From positions 300,864-364,863 of the forward strand of contig NZ_AUHX01000004.1 of the NCBI RefSeq assembly GCF_000423405.1: a DNA stretch of 64,000 bases, written 5' to 3'. Below the pieces are notes generated by a model. That model worked only from the letters and a program-made list of their open reading frames with translations. It was not told the DNA's origin and did no database searches. Made by a program: the position numbers and the translations under genes. Shown here one piece after another: positions 44,415 to 52,909 of this stretch. Within the stretch, counting starts at the first letter, position 1; the number at the start of each line of letters is the position of its first letter. The DNA comes from Mesonia mobilis DSM 19841 (GTDB lineage Bacteria; Bacteroidota; Bacteroidia; Flavobacteriales; Flavobacteriaceae).

Positions 44415-45053
44415 ATGAGTTTAGTGCGTTTAACCATCAAAGGAATTTCTTATAGTCAAACCCAAAATGGAGCTTATGCACTTCTTTTAAGTGAAGTCGA
44501 CGGCGAAAAACAATTACCTATCGTTATAGGAGCATTCGAAGCACAATCTATTGCGATTGCTTTAGAAAAAGACATAAGACCGCCGCGCCCGCTTACCCAC
44601 GATCTATTCAAAAGTTTTTCAGAAAGATTTTCGATCATCGTTAAACAAGTGATCATTCACAAATTGGTCGATGGTGTTTTCTATTCGAGTCTTATCTGTG
44701 AAAGAGATAAAATTGAAGAAATTATAGACGCGAGAACAAGCGATGCTATTGCTTTAGCACTACGTTTTAACGCGCCAATTTTTACTTATCAAAATATTTT
44801 AGACAAAGCAGGCATCTACCTAAAAAATTCTGAAACCGAATCTTCTACTTCAAAAGAAGAAGCTGAAGAAATTAAACGAACAGAATTAATTATCGAAGAT
44901 GTTCTTAAAGACGCTTCAGAAGAAACCGAAACGAGTAATCCTTCAACAAAAAAATCGCTTAAACAACTTGAAGAAGAGTTAGATGAAGCAGTTAAAAATG
45001 AAGATTACGAAAAAGCTGCTCAATTAAGAGATGAAATTTCTAAACGTAAATAA
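44415..45053 (+). CDS. Bifunctional nuclease family protein with UVR motif
   Basis: A 212-residue protein. Residues ~5-135 form the BFN (DUF151) domain with GEKQLPIVIGAFEAQSIAIAL near 29-49 and DARTSDAIALALRFNAPIF near 105-123. The last ~35 residues (LEEELDEAVKNEDYEKAAQLRDEI) form a UVR motif helical pair of the UvrB/UvrC type. The combination is common in Bacteroidota and Chlorobi. A nuclease role in vivo is not proven. The CNT transporter follows after 7 bases. Confidence 0.87.
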   Translation: MSLVRLTIKGISYSQTQNGAYALLLSEVDGEKQLPIVIGAFEAQSIAIALEKDIRPPRPLTHDLFKSFSERFSIIVKQVIIHKLVDGVFYSSLICERDKIEEIIDARTSDAIALALRFNAPIFTYQNILDKAGIYLKNSETESSTSKEEAEEIKRTELIIEDVLKDASEETETSNPSTKKSLKQLEEELDEAVKNEDYEKAAQLRDEISKRK

Positions 45054-45060
45054 ACAAGCT

Positions 45061-46740
45061 ATGAAAAACTTGTTTACCCTACTTGCTTTTTTAGCAATTA
45101 TCCCGTTTACTCAAGCTCAAGAGATCGAGCAAAAATGGAAAATAACCACTCCCCTAAATTCTAATACAGAGGCGACTAAGAATTACGAAAGTCTGCTTTT
45201 AGAAAAAGGAAATTTTTCGTGGTTCAGAAAAAAGAGAGAGCAACTATCAGGTTCTTATATTCTTCAGAATAACAATTTGGTATTTTTTTACGACACGCCA
45301 CAAGACAGTATTCAGCGTTTTAAGGTTGAAAAACTAACCGACTCTACACTTACTTTAGCCCAAAATGGCAGCAAACTAAGTTTAAAACTACCTCCTAGCG
45401 AAGACGCTCAAATCACTGAAAATCAAATCATAAAAAGTCAAGGTTTTACTTTTACCAGTTTTTGGCGAGGCGTTTTAGGGATGTTCACATTACTGATCAT
45501 CGCATTTTTATTTAGCAGTAATCGTAAAGCCATTAATTGGAAAACCGTTGGTATTGGTTTGGGGCTTCAGCTTTTATTAGCCTACGGAGTTTTAAAAGTA
45601 GATTGGGTAAAAAATGTATTTGAATTTGTAGGAAGTATTTTCGTAAAAATCCTCGAATTTACCGCTGCCGGAAGTGAATTTTTATTAGGCGGATTAATGG
45701 ACACGTCTAGCTTTGGCTATATTTTCTTATTTCAGGTATTACCAACGATTATTTTCTTTTCAGCCTTAACTTCGATTCTTTTTTACTACGGAATTATTCA
45801 AGTTGTCGTAAGAGGTTTTGCATTTGTACTTACTAAACTTTTAGGCATCTCGGGAGCAGAAAGTCTGAACGTTGCCGGAAACATTTTCTTAGGCCAAACC
45901 GAAGCACCGTTAATGATCAAAGCTTATTTAGAGCGTATGACGCGTTCTGAAATTTTATTAGTAATGATCGGCGGTATGGCGACGGTTGCCGGCGGAGTTT
46001 TAGCAGCATACATCGGCTTTTTAGGTGGCGACGATCCGGTAGCAAGATTAGAGTTCGCTAAACACTTATTAGCTGCATCGGTTATGGCGGCACCGGGAGC
46101 AATTGTAATTTCTAAAATGCTATATCCGCAACAAGAAAAAGTGAATACCGATGTAGAGGTTTCTTCAGAAAAAATCGGATCCAATGTATTAGATGCGATC
46201 GCCATCGGAACAACTGAAGGTTTAAAATTAGCAGCCAACGTTGGTGCGATGCTGCTTGTTTTTGTAGCCTTGATCGCGATGATTAATTATGGCTTCGGAA
46301 AAGTGGGAGAAATTACCACTTTAAATACTTATTTAGCTGAACATACGCCGTATCAATCTTTTTCTATTGAAGCGGTTTTAGGAACTATATTCGCTCCGCT
46401 AATGTGGCTCATTGGCGTTGCTGAAGAAGATATGATGTTAATGGGACAACTACTAGGTATTAAGTTAGCAGCCAGTGAATTTGTAGGTTACATACAATTA
46501 GCTGAATTAAAAAATCCTGCGACGGCATTAAGCTTAACTTACGAAAAATCGATCATTATGGCGACGTATATGCTTTGTGGTTTTGCCAACTTTGCTTCAA
46601 TTGGGATTCAATTAGGTGGTATTGGTTCGTTAGCGCCGGGACAACGTAAAAATTTATCTGAATTTGGTATTAAAGCTGTTATTGGAGGTACATTAGCTTC
46701 GTTACTTTCAGCTACGATCGCCGGAATGATTATCGGATAA
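45061..46740 (+). CDS. CNT-family nucleoside transporter with secreted N-terminal domain
   Basis: A 559-residue protein. Residues 1-20 form a signal peptide (NLFTLLAFLAIIPFTQAQ), then ~100 residues form a beta-rich lipocalin-like periplasmic domain (WFRKKREQLSGSYILQNN). Residues from ~130 on are the concentrative nucleoside transporter core with GLMDTSSFGYIFLFQVLP, SLNVAGNIFLGQTEAPLMIKAYL and FGIKAVIGGTLASLLSATIAG. It moves nucleosides with H+ or Na+. The extra domain is absent from E. coli NupC (400 residues). I start at ATG 45061, since an earlier in-frame ATG at 45031 overlaps the BFN gene. Confidence 0.88.
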   Translation: MKNLFTLLAFLAIIPFTQAQEIEQKWKITTPLNSNTEATKNYESLLLEKGNFSWFRKKREQLSGSYILQNNNLVFFYDTPQDSIQRFKVEKLTDSTLTLAQNGSKLSLKLPPSEDAQITENQIIKSQGFTFTSFWRGVLGMFTLLIIAFLFSSNRKAINWKTVGIGLGLQLLLAYGVLKVDWVKNVFEFVGSIFVKILEFTAAGSEFLLGGLMDTSSFGYIFLFQVLPTIIFFSALTSILFYYGIIQVVVRGFAFVLTKLLGISGAESLNVAGNIFLGQTEAPLMIKAYLERMTRSEILLVMIGGMATVAGGVLAAYIGFLGGDDPVARLEFAKHLLAASVMAAPGAIVISKMLYPQQEKVNTDVEVSSEKIGSNVLDAIAIGTTEGLKLAANVGAMLLVFVALIAMINYGFGKVGEITTLNTYLAEHTPYQSFSIEAVLGTIFAPLMWLIGVAEEDMMLMGQLLGIKLAASEFVGYIQLAELKNPATALSLTYEKSIIMATYMLCGFANFASIGIQLGGIGSLAPGQRKNLSEFGIKAVIGGTLASLLSATIAGMIIG

Positions 46741-46756
46741 TATTCAAATAATATTT

Positions 46757-46793
46757 AAAAAAAAGGCTTTTCAAAATTGAAAAGCCTTTTTTA
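46757..46793. terminator. Bidirectional terminator between the nucleoside transporter and barrel gene
   Basis: AAAAGGCTTTTCAA pairs with TTGAAAAGCCTTTT. A-runs on the left and T-runs on the right let it serve both converging genes. Confidence 0.85.
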
Positions 46794-46825
46794 TGTTCTG
46801 TTATAGACGATAACGAACTCCTAAA

Positions 46826-47422
46826 TTAAAAGTGGTCGACTTCATCAACCTTATTTTCATCTCCCATCAAACTATAATCTAACGTTACAAAGGCAGCAAA
46901 ATGCTCAGAAACATCTTGCTCTAAACCTAGATTAAAAATAACTCCAAAACCGGTATCAGGTTTTTCTATATCTGCACTGTTTTCAACATCTGTCACTTCG
47001 TACTTGTACACGTGATTTAAAAATCCGCCAAATCCTGCGACAAATTTAGTATCACTCAAAAGGCTAGCTTCATCTCTTCCTAATCGAATAACTCCGTTTA
47101 CATAAACAGGAACCCGAAATGTTTCAGCAATCAAACTTGCTTGCGAAGAACCGAAAAACAAATTCGCATTACTACTGTTCAATTGAAAACCTAATCCAAA
47201 ACGTAAATATGAAAAAACATTATTTTCAATAGGAAGATCGTAATTAACATCAAGCTGAAATGAACCAGCTGAACCCGCTAAGTTTTTATAGTTTTGCGTA
47301 TTGATATTTGAATTTCCTAAACCAAAACGCCCGGCAACACTAAAATTAGAAGTTTCGCTTTCCTGAGCTGAAAGGTAGAGTGAAAAAAAGATGAACAACG
47401 TGAAAAGAATGCATTTTTTCAT
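46826..47422 (-). CDS. Outer-membrane beta-barrel protein, apparently frameshifted at its last strand
   Basis: A 198-residue protein with signal peptide (LFTLFIFFSLYLSAQES) and alternating beta strands of a small barrel (FSVAGRFGLGNSN; EQDVSEHFAAFVTLDYSLMG). The frame ends VDEVDHF then TAA at 46826. One base fewer in the TTTT run at 46828-46831 would continue it to NLGVRYRL and a stop at 46801, the aromatic-rich strand that closes such barrels. This implies a single-base insertion (real or a read error). Without it the barrel lacks its C-terminal signal. The function is not known. Confidence 0.72.
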   Translation of the reverse strand: MKKCILFTLFIFFSLYLSAQESETSNFSVAGRFGLGNSNINTQNYKNLAGSAGSFQLDVNYDLPIENNVFSYLRFGLGFQLNSSNANLFFGSSQASLIAETFRVPVYVNGVIRLGRDEASLLSDTKFVAGFGGFLNHVYKYEVTDVENSADIEKPDTGFGVIFNLGLEQDVSEHFAAFVTLDYSLMGDENKVDEVDHF

Positions 47423-47499
47423 GAGAGTTAGTTTTTAATGATTAAAATTTCATTAATTATAACTTCATAAAATCGAATAAATTGTAAAGTATTAACAAA

Positions 47500-48024
47500 T
47501 TACTTACGCGTGGTCACAAACTCTTCCGGGATTCGAAATTCGATCGCTACCACAGGTTTCACCTTTACTAAACCTAGAGCTTTTACCGGCGGCTCGATGT
47601 GATAATCGGTAAGATCGAGCAATTGGCTTCCGGTGATATAAAAACCTTCACTATCATAAGTTTCACCGAGTTGAAGCTCATAAACTTTCGAAAGTTTTTT
47701 AATAGTGATCTTAATTTCTGCGGAAATACTTCCGTGGTATTCTTTATAATCTAAGATCTCAATCGAGATATACGGATATTTTTCAGCTTCAAATAATTCA
47801 ACCAAATCTTTTTCAATCATCCGTTTAGGGCAAGAAAAGCTAGCGACGGGGAGCTTTAACACTTTTTGGTTAGCATCAAATTCTTTACAAACAAAACTCT
47901 CTTCATCACAAGAACAGGTAAATTTATTCACATTGGTTCGTACTTCTATTCTTACTGTCCCGCTTTGTGCGTATGCTTGAGCCATCACCAAAAAGAACAC
48001 CAACTTTACGATTAACTTTATCAT
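47500..48024 (-). CDS. YceI-like secreted protein
   Basis: A 174-residue protein with signal peptide (KLVFFLVMAQAYAQ). The mature part has lipocalin-like strands resembling YceI. The DYHIEPPVKALGLVKVKPVVA segment near its end parallels DFNIEPPTAVFGTIKTGDEVA of the true YceI gene at 49420-49968. It also has three to four cysteines near the N-terminus (FTCSCDEESFVC) that YceI lacks. It flanks a porin on one side while the YceI gene flanks it on the other, suggesting a functional trio. The ligand is unknown. Confidence 0.72.
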   Translation of the reverse strand: MIKLIVKLVFFLVMAQAYAQSGTVRIEVRTNVNKFTCSCDEESFVCKEFDANQKVLKLPVASFSCPKRMIEKDLVELFEAEKYPYISIEILDYKEYHGSISAEIKITIKKLSKVYELQLGETYDSEGFYITGSQLLDLTDYHIEPPVKALGLVKVKPVVAIEFRIPEEFVTTRK

Positions 48025-48043
48025 AGCGCTTTATTTTTAAACC

Positions 48044-48079
48044 GAAAACAGCACGGAAGTGTTTTTCCGTACTGTTTTC
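48044..48079 (-). terminator. Terminator-like hairpin after the porin gene
   Basis: On the minus strand GAAAACAG-t-ACGGAA pairs with TTCCGT-g-CTGTTTTC. The following T-run is weak. Confidence 0.55.
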
Positions 48080-48106
48080 TTGGAGTTTTGGTTGAAAGAT
48101 AATTAA

Positions 48107-49393
48107 TTAAAATGAGATCACGGCTTCAACCATCGCTCCATCAAATTTTCCTTCGTTTAATATGCTTGTTGCTCCAAAATCATTATAGTTTTGCACTACA
48201 TATTCTGCTTTCAATAGAATATTTCTTGTCATAAACCATCCTGCGGCTATTTGGAATCTATCGATAGTTACATCTTCCCCAGAAATATCTTCAGCATCTA
48301 CTAAGTTATATCTTCCACCTACATAGATATCTTCATCTGCTCCAAATCTGTAAATTAATTCTCCAGCATATTGCATAGCAGTTCTTTCATCAGTTTCAAA
48401 AGAAGCTTTTCCTTTTGCCATTTCAACAGTTCCGAAGAATTCTAATCCGCCATATTTCACAAATGGGTTTATCATTACTGCTGTGATATTATTCATTAAA
48501 CTTGGGTCGTAACGAGTAGCTCTAAAATCGTCACCTTCACTCTCTAAAGCTTGCATCAAATCATAATATCGAGCTCCTGCTCTATCTGCACTATACAAGT
48601 AGGAGTGAGACACGTAACCCGTATTATACAAAGAACCTGTTAATCTTACACGTAAATCATCATTTAATTGTTTGTCGTAACCTAGTTTTGCTAAAAATGA
48701 AGCTCCACCGGTTTTTCCTGTTTCATCTTCTTCTACATCTTGGTTAAGTTTACCATTGGTAAAACCTACCATACCAATAAAGCCATTTCTTCGATAATAA
48801 ACTTCTGCCCCTACTTCTGTAGTGAAAGCATCCATAATTAAGTTCCCTACGAATGGGTTATGTAAAGCTTGTGCGTTATCAGATCTTCTAAAGTGTGCAT
48901 CACCATAGTTATTTTCCATATGTCCTATTCGAATGGTGGTATACTGCATCAAGTCTTCCAAAAATCCTTCTTTAATAAAATCTAATTTATCTACTTGAAA
49001 ATATCCGCCTTTTACATAAGGTTCGTTGTGGTGACGTGAAGACAAATAGGTACGTAAGTGCATTCTTACTCCATCATAAAGTGCCACGTCTAAATCCATA
49101 TTAGCGGTAGCTAAATTAAAGTTGCTTCCTGCTTCTTTAAGTTCGTAACCTGCTAAACCGGCATTTTCGTTTTCAATTGCTTGGTATTGCAAAGCAAAAG
49201 AACCTCCTACGCGCACATCGACACCATCAAAGGTCGAAAGCGTGTCTTTTGGCGCTTCGAAAACATTTACACCACGCTTATCGGGATATCTAAAGTTATC
49301 TAAATTACGATTAAAATTAATTTGTTGAGCTTGTACTTGACCAGCCATACAGACTGCAAATACCATTACTAAAAGTTTGCCTAGTGTTCTCAT
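48107..49393 (-). CDS. Outer-membrane porin-like barrel
   Basis: A 428-residue protein with signal peptide (LLVMVFAVCMAGQVQAQ) and a full barrel strand pattern: YYRRNGFIGMVGFTNGKLNQ, DEDIYVGGRYNLVDAED, and a closing strand GAMVEAVISF with terminal Phe, the outer-membrane sorting signal. It resembles the phosphate-selective porin O/P (alginate-porin) type, but I cannot assign the solute. It lies between two YceI-like genes on the same strand, 26 bases after the upstream YceI gene, and is probably co-transcribed with it. Confidence 0.75.
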   Translation of the reverse strand: MRTLGKLLVMVFAVCMAGQVQAQQINFNRNLDNFRYPDKRGVNVFEAPKDTLSTFDGVDVRVGGSFALQYQAIENENAGLAGYELKEAGSNFNLATANMDLDVALYDGVRMHLRTYLSSRHHNEPYVKGGYFQVDKLDFIKEGFLEDLMQYTTIRIGHMENNYGDAHFRRSDNAQALHNPFVGNLIMDAFTTEVGAEVYYRRNGFIGMVGFTNGKLNQDVEEDETGKTGGASFLAKLGYDKQLNDDLRVRLTGSLYNTGYVSHSYLYSADRAGARYYDLMQALESEGDDFRATRYDPSLMNNITAVMINPFVKYGGLEFFGTVEMAKGKASFETDERTAMQYAGELIYRFGADEDIYVGGRYNLVDAEDISGEDVTIDRFQIAAGWFMTRNILLKAEYVVQNYNDFGATSILNEGKFDGAMVEAVISF

Positions 49394-49419
49394 TTTTAAT
49401 TTATTTAAAATTGTTGTTG

Positions 49420-49968
49420 TTAGTTCTTAAGTTGAATATTATAATGTATAGCTACTTCATCACCGGTTTTTATAGTACCGAAAACTGCAGTTGGCGGTTC
49501 GATATTAAAATCGGTTAGTTTGAAGTCTTTCTCTCCAGAAAGCATAATCTTACCATTGGTGTAGCTTATTTTTACTTTGGTTTTAAACTCGCGTTTTGTT
49601 CCACCAATGATCATCGTTCCAGAAAAAGTGGCAGAATGATCGTTGATTACTACCGCGGTACCTTTATAAGTGATTGTCGGATTTTTCTTTTCTCTTAAAG
49701 CTTCGTAGGTTTTTTTATCCATCGCAGATTTTCCACTTTTTAAGTCGTCTACCTGAAACTGAAAGTTGAAGCTTTCGATGCTTACGATCTTGTTATTTTT
49801 GATGGTTGCAGAAATGCTTCCTTTAAAAATTTCTACCACACATTCCCAATCGTGCAAAGTTGAAGTTCCGGTTACACTTAGCTTAGAGCTTTCGGGTTGC
49901 ACTTTAAATTCTTGTGCGGTGGCTATCTGCATAACTAAACCGAGTGCAATTGCGATTAATGATTTCAT
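49420..49968 (-). CDS. YceI family protein
   Basis: A 182-residue protein with signal peptide (SLIAIALGLVMQIATAQ). It has YceI fold features: FKVQPESSKLSVTGTSTLHDWE, FQFQVDDLKSGKSAMDKKTYEALR and TFSGTMIIGGTKREF. YceI proteins bind long amphipathic molecules such as isoprenoids in a lipocalin-like pocket (family knowledge). I start at ATG 49968, because the frame upstream adds 24 residues of no signal-like character. It is upstream of the porin and paralogous at its C-terminus to the gene at 47500. Confidence 0.88.
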   Translation of the reverse strand: MKSLIAIALGLVMQIATAQEFKVQPESSKLSVTGTSTLHDWECVVEIFKGSISATIKNNKIVSIESFNFQFQVDDLKSGKSAMDKKTYEALREKKNPTITYKGTAVVINDHSATFSGTMIIGGTKREFKTKVKISYTNGKIMLSGEKDFKLTDFNIEPPTAVFGTIKTGDEVAIHYNIQLKN

Positions 49969-50141
49969 ATTCTGAGGTTTTTTAAAGTTTACAAGACAAA
50001 AATACCTCGCAACTCTCGTGTGAATTATGACAAAAGTCATATCTGAATTAAAATTTTTGAATGTGCATAACTTTTTTAAAAATTGAAGTGAACGAACCCC
50101 TTACTTATGCTTGCTATTTTTTAGTTTTATATCGATTTTAT

Positions 50142-50234
50142 TGCGTTAGGGATGGAGTGATTTGTTGGAGCTCTTTTTTTTAATTTTTTTTGAAATTGAA
50201 AAAAGCGACTCACGAGAGCCCGCCCGAACGCCCA
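50142..50234 (-). repeat. Dispersed repeat, copy 3 (TCGGGCGGGCT type), reverse orientation
   Basis: Read on the minus strand it begins gggcgttcgggcgggctctc, then gtcgcttttttcaattt, aaaagagctccaacaaatc and catccctaacgc, the same ordered blocks as copies 1 and 2. It ends ten bases before the thyA ATG and so forms most of the thyA 5' leader. Confidence 0.68.
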
Positions 50235-50244
50235 AAAAAAGATT

Positions 50245-51069
50245 ATGCAGCAATATCACGACTTACTTCAACACGTTTTAGAAAACGGAACCGATAAAGG
50301 AGATCGCACAGGAACGGGAACTCGCAGTGTTTTTGGCTACCAGATGCGTTTCGATCTAAGTGAAGGTTTCCCGATGGTGACTACGAAAAAACTACATTTA
50401 AAATCTATTATTTATGAATTGCTTTGGTTTTTAAATGGCGATACAAACGTGAAATACCTGCAAGATAACGGCGTAAGAATTTGGAATGAATGGGCCGATG
50501 AGAATGGAGATCTTGGTCCCGTTTACGGCCACCAATGGCGAAACTGGAATAGTGAAGAGATCGACCAGATTAAAGAGATGATCGAAACGCTTAAGAAAAA
50601 CCCGAACAGCCGTAGAATGTTAGTTTCTGCATGGAATCCTAGCGTGATGCCAAACACTTCGGTTAGTTTTAGTGAAAACGTTGCGAATGGTAAAGCTGCT
50701 TTGCCACCTTGCCACGCTTTTTTTCAGTTTTATGTAGCCGATGGTAAACTTTCTTGCCAGCTTTACCAACGTAGCGCCGATGTGTTTTTAGGTGTTCCTT
50801 TCAACATTGCTTCTTATGCATTGCTTACGATGATGATGGCGCAAGTTTGTGGTTACGAAGCAGGAGATTTTATACATACGTTTGGTGATGTACATATTTA
50901 TAACAATCATTTTGAACAGGTAAAACTACAGTTATCGCGAGAACCAAAAGCTTTACCTCAAATGAAAATAAACCCGGAGGTAAAAGATATTTTCAGTTTT
51001 AAATTTGAAGATTTCACGCTAGAAGGTTACGATCCGCATCCGCATATTAAAGCGGCGGTAGCCATTTAG
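50245..51069 (+). CDS. thyA: Thymidylate synthase
   Basis: A 274-residue ThyA. The folate-binding [12 protein letters not shown] is near 21-32, the catalytic Cys lies in [12 protein letters not shown] near 151-162, and [24 protein letters not shown] follows. The C-terminus PHIKAAVAI is intact, which matters for activity. It makes dTMP from dUMP using methylene-THF, giving dihydrofolate for FolA (55620). No folA linkage exists here, unlike in many bacteria. Its 5' leader is a dispersed repeat. Confidence 0.97.
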   Translation: MQQYHDLLQHVLENGTDKGDRTGTGTRSVFGYQMRFDLSEGFPMVTTKKLHLKSIIYELLWFLNGDTNVKYLQDNGVRIWNEWADENGDLGPVYGHQWRNWNSEEIDQIKEMIETLKKNPNSRRMLVSAWNPSVMPNTSVSFSENVANGKAALPPCHAFFQFYVADGKLSCQLYQRSADVFLGVPFNIASYALLTMMMAQVCGYEAGDFIHTFGDVHIYNNHFEQVKLQLSREPKALPQMKINPEVKDIFSFKFEDFTLEGYDPHPHIKAAVAI

Positions 51070-51160
51070 ATTAAGTTATACTTTTAAACTTTTTAATTAA
51101 AATCTTCACGTCGTTTTATGAGATATGAAGATTTTTTTAGTTATTTTCAGTAAAAATTTA

Positions 51161-51568
51161 ATGATGAAAAAGATTGTATTACTACTTAGTTTTATTTGCG
51201 CAGTTGGCGTTACACAAGCCCAAGAAGTAAAAGGAAATACGGTTTCTTCAAAAGAAGTTCCGCCGGTTTGGCCGGGTTGTGAAGAGGCAGCTTCAACTTC
51301 TAACTGCTTTAACCAGATGCTCGCAAAACACATTCAGCAGAATTTTAAATTCCCAAAAGATTATACTTCAGAAGATAAAGGCTCTAAAGTATTGGTGAGT
51401 TTTGTAGTTAATAAAGAAGGAAACATCGAGATCACTCAAGTTAAAGGAGGTCGAGCATCGTTGCAAGAAGAAGCTAAACGCAATATTATGGCCATCCCAA
51501 AAATGAAACCCGGATCGTTAAATGGCAAACCGAGAGCTATTAAATATACCGTTCCGTTTAACTTCTAA
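51161..51568 (+). CDS. Periplasmic protein with TonB C-terminal domain
   Basis: A ~136-residue protein with signal peptide (VLLLSFICAVGVTQAQ). The mature part has VPPVWPGCEE (a proline/cysteine motif usual in flavobacterial TonB-like proteins) and a C-terminal TonB-C fold, YTSEDKGSKVLVSFVVNKEG, IEITQVKGG and MKPGSLNGKPRAIKYTVPFNF. It lacks the N-terminal membrane anchor and proline-rich spanner of a true TonB, so energy transduction is doubtful. ATG at 51164 is an alternative start. Confidence 0.8.
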   Translation: MMKKIVLLLSFICAVGVTQAQEVKGNTVSSKEVPPVWPGCEEAASTSNCFNQMLAKHIQQNFKFPKDYTSEDKGSKVLVSFVVNKEGNIEITQVKGGRASLQEEAKRNIMAIPKMKPGSLNGKPRAIKYTVPFNF

Positions 51569-51588
51569 ACGAACGATCATCTAAAATG

Positions 51589-51613
51589 AAGCCTGATTTT
51601 CCAGGCTTTTTTT
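51589..51613 (+). terminator. Intrinsic terminator after the TonB-C gene
   Basis: AAGCCTG-attttc-CAGGCTT followed by five to six T residues, about 20 bases after the stop codon. Confidence 0.82.
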
Positions 51614-51734
51614 ATGCTGAAATTTCACCTTAAAATTTCTATTAGCGGTTTTTAACTTTCGCTTTAACAAAGCTTAAAGAAGTTCGCATTTAAAAAATCG
51701 TAAATTTGAGATAAGCGCAATAAACGCTACGCTT

Positions 51735-52901
51735 ATGATTACGACTACTGCTAATTTAGAACTCTTTTTAGAAACCCGAAAGCTTACCGAGCAAATCTGC
51801 GAACCTTTAGAAACCGAAGATTTTGTGGTGCAACCGGTAGAGTTTGTTTCGCCACCCAAATGGCATTTAGGACATACTACATGGTTTTTTGAAGAATTCA
51901 TTTTAAAAAAACATCAGGAGAACTATCAGATTTTTGATGAGCAGTTTGCTTATGTATTTAACAGTTATTACGAAAGTGTTGGTGAAAAAGTAGTACGTAC
52001 AAATCGTGGCAATTTATCGCGACCTACCGTAAATAGAATTTACGAATATCGAAAATACGTTACGGAAGCTTTAGTTGAATTTTTAAATGAAAATGAAATC
52101 TCTCAAGAGCTGGAAGAAGTTCTAGAAATTGGGATTCATCACGAAAAGCAACATCAAGAATTATTATTAACCGATATTAAATATATTTTAGGTAATAATC
52201 CGCTGCTTCCTGCTTATTTAAAAAGTTTTGATGAAAATAGAATAGAAAAACATTCGCACCAATGGCTAAGTATTGAAAAAGGAGTTTACGAAATAGGAAA
52301 ACCGGAAGATGGCGAGTTTTGTTATGACAATGAAAAAGGCAGACATAAAGTTTATGTGAACGAATTTTTCATCTCGAATAAATTAGTCACCAACGCAGAG
52401 TATTTAGAATTTATGAATGCCGGCGGCTATCAAGATGTGCTTTTATGGCATGCTGAAGCTTGGGATTGGATTTCTTCTGAAGAAATTAAAGCGCCACAAT
52501 ACTGGCATCTTATCGACGGTTCTTGGTATCAATACACGCTAAGCGGCTTAAAAGTTTTAGATCCCGATGCGCCGCTTGCTCACATTTCTTATTACGAGGC
52601 TTTTGCTTTTGCACAATGGAAAGATATGCGTTTACCTACAGAAGCAGAATGGGAGATCGCACAAGAAAAATTTGATTGGGGACAACGTTGGGAGTGGACA
52701 GAAAGTGCCTATTCTCCTTACCCAAATTATAAAAAACCCGAAGGTGCTTTGGGAGAATATAATGGCAAATTTATGGTGAATCAGAAAGTACTTCGCGGTG
52801 GTTCTGTAGCCACTTCACCTAAACATACGCGTTGTACATATCGCAATTTCTTTCACCCAAATTTAAGATGGCAATTTACCGGAATACGGTTAGCCAAATA
52901 A
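51735..52901 (+). CDS. egtB: Ergothioneine biosynthesis protein EgtB
   Basis: A 388-residue non-haem iron sulfoxide synthase. The N-terminal DinB-like bundle supplies iron-binding His in WHLGHTTWFFEEFIL (~43-57) and HHEKQHQELLLTD (~135-147). The C-terminal formylglycine-generating-like domain has VTNAEYLEFMNAGG, MRLPTEAEWEIAQ and VLRGGSVATSPKHTRCTYRNFF. It joins hercynine to cysteine or gamma-glutamylcysteine using oxygen. It is eight bases upstream of egtD and co-transcribed with it. No egtA or egtC is in the window, so the Cys-using subtype is possible (inference). Confidence 0.92.
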   Translation: MITTTANLELFLETRKLTEQICEPLETEDFVVQPVEFVSPPKWHLGHTTWFFEEFILKKHQENYQIFDEQFAYVFNSYYESVGEKVVRTNRGNLSRPTVNRIYEYRKYVTEALVEFLNENEISQELEEVLEIGIHHEKQHQELLLTDIKYILGNNPLLPAYLKSFDENRIEKHSHQWLSIEKGVYEIGKPEDGEFCYDNEKGRHKVYVNEFFISNKLVTNAEYLEFMNAGGYQDVLLWHAEAWDWISSEEIKAPQYWHLIDGSWYQYTLSGLKVLDPDAPLAHISYYEAFAFAQWKDMRLPTEAEWEIAQEKFDWGQRWEWTESAYSPYPNYKKPEGALGEYNGKFMVNQKVLRGGSVATSPKHTRCTYRNFFHPNLRWQFTGIRLAK

Positions 52902-52909
52902 TAACATTT

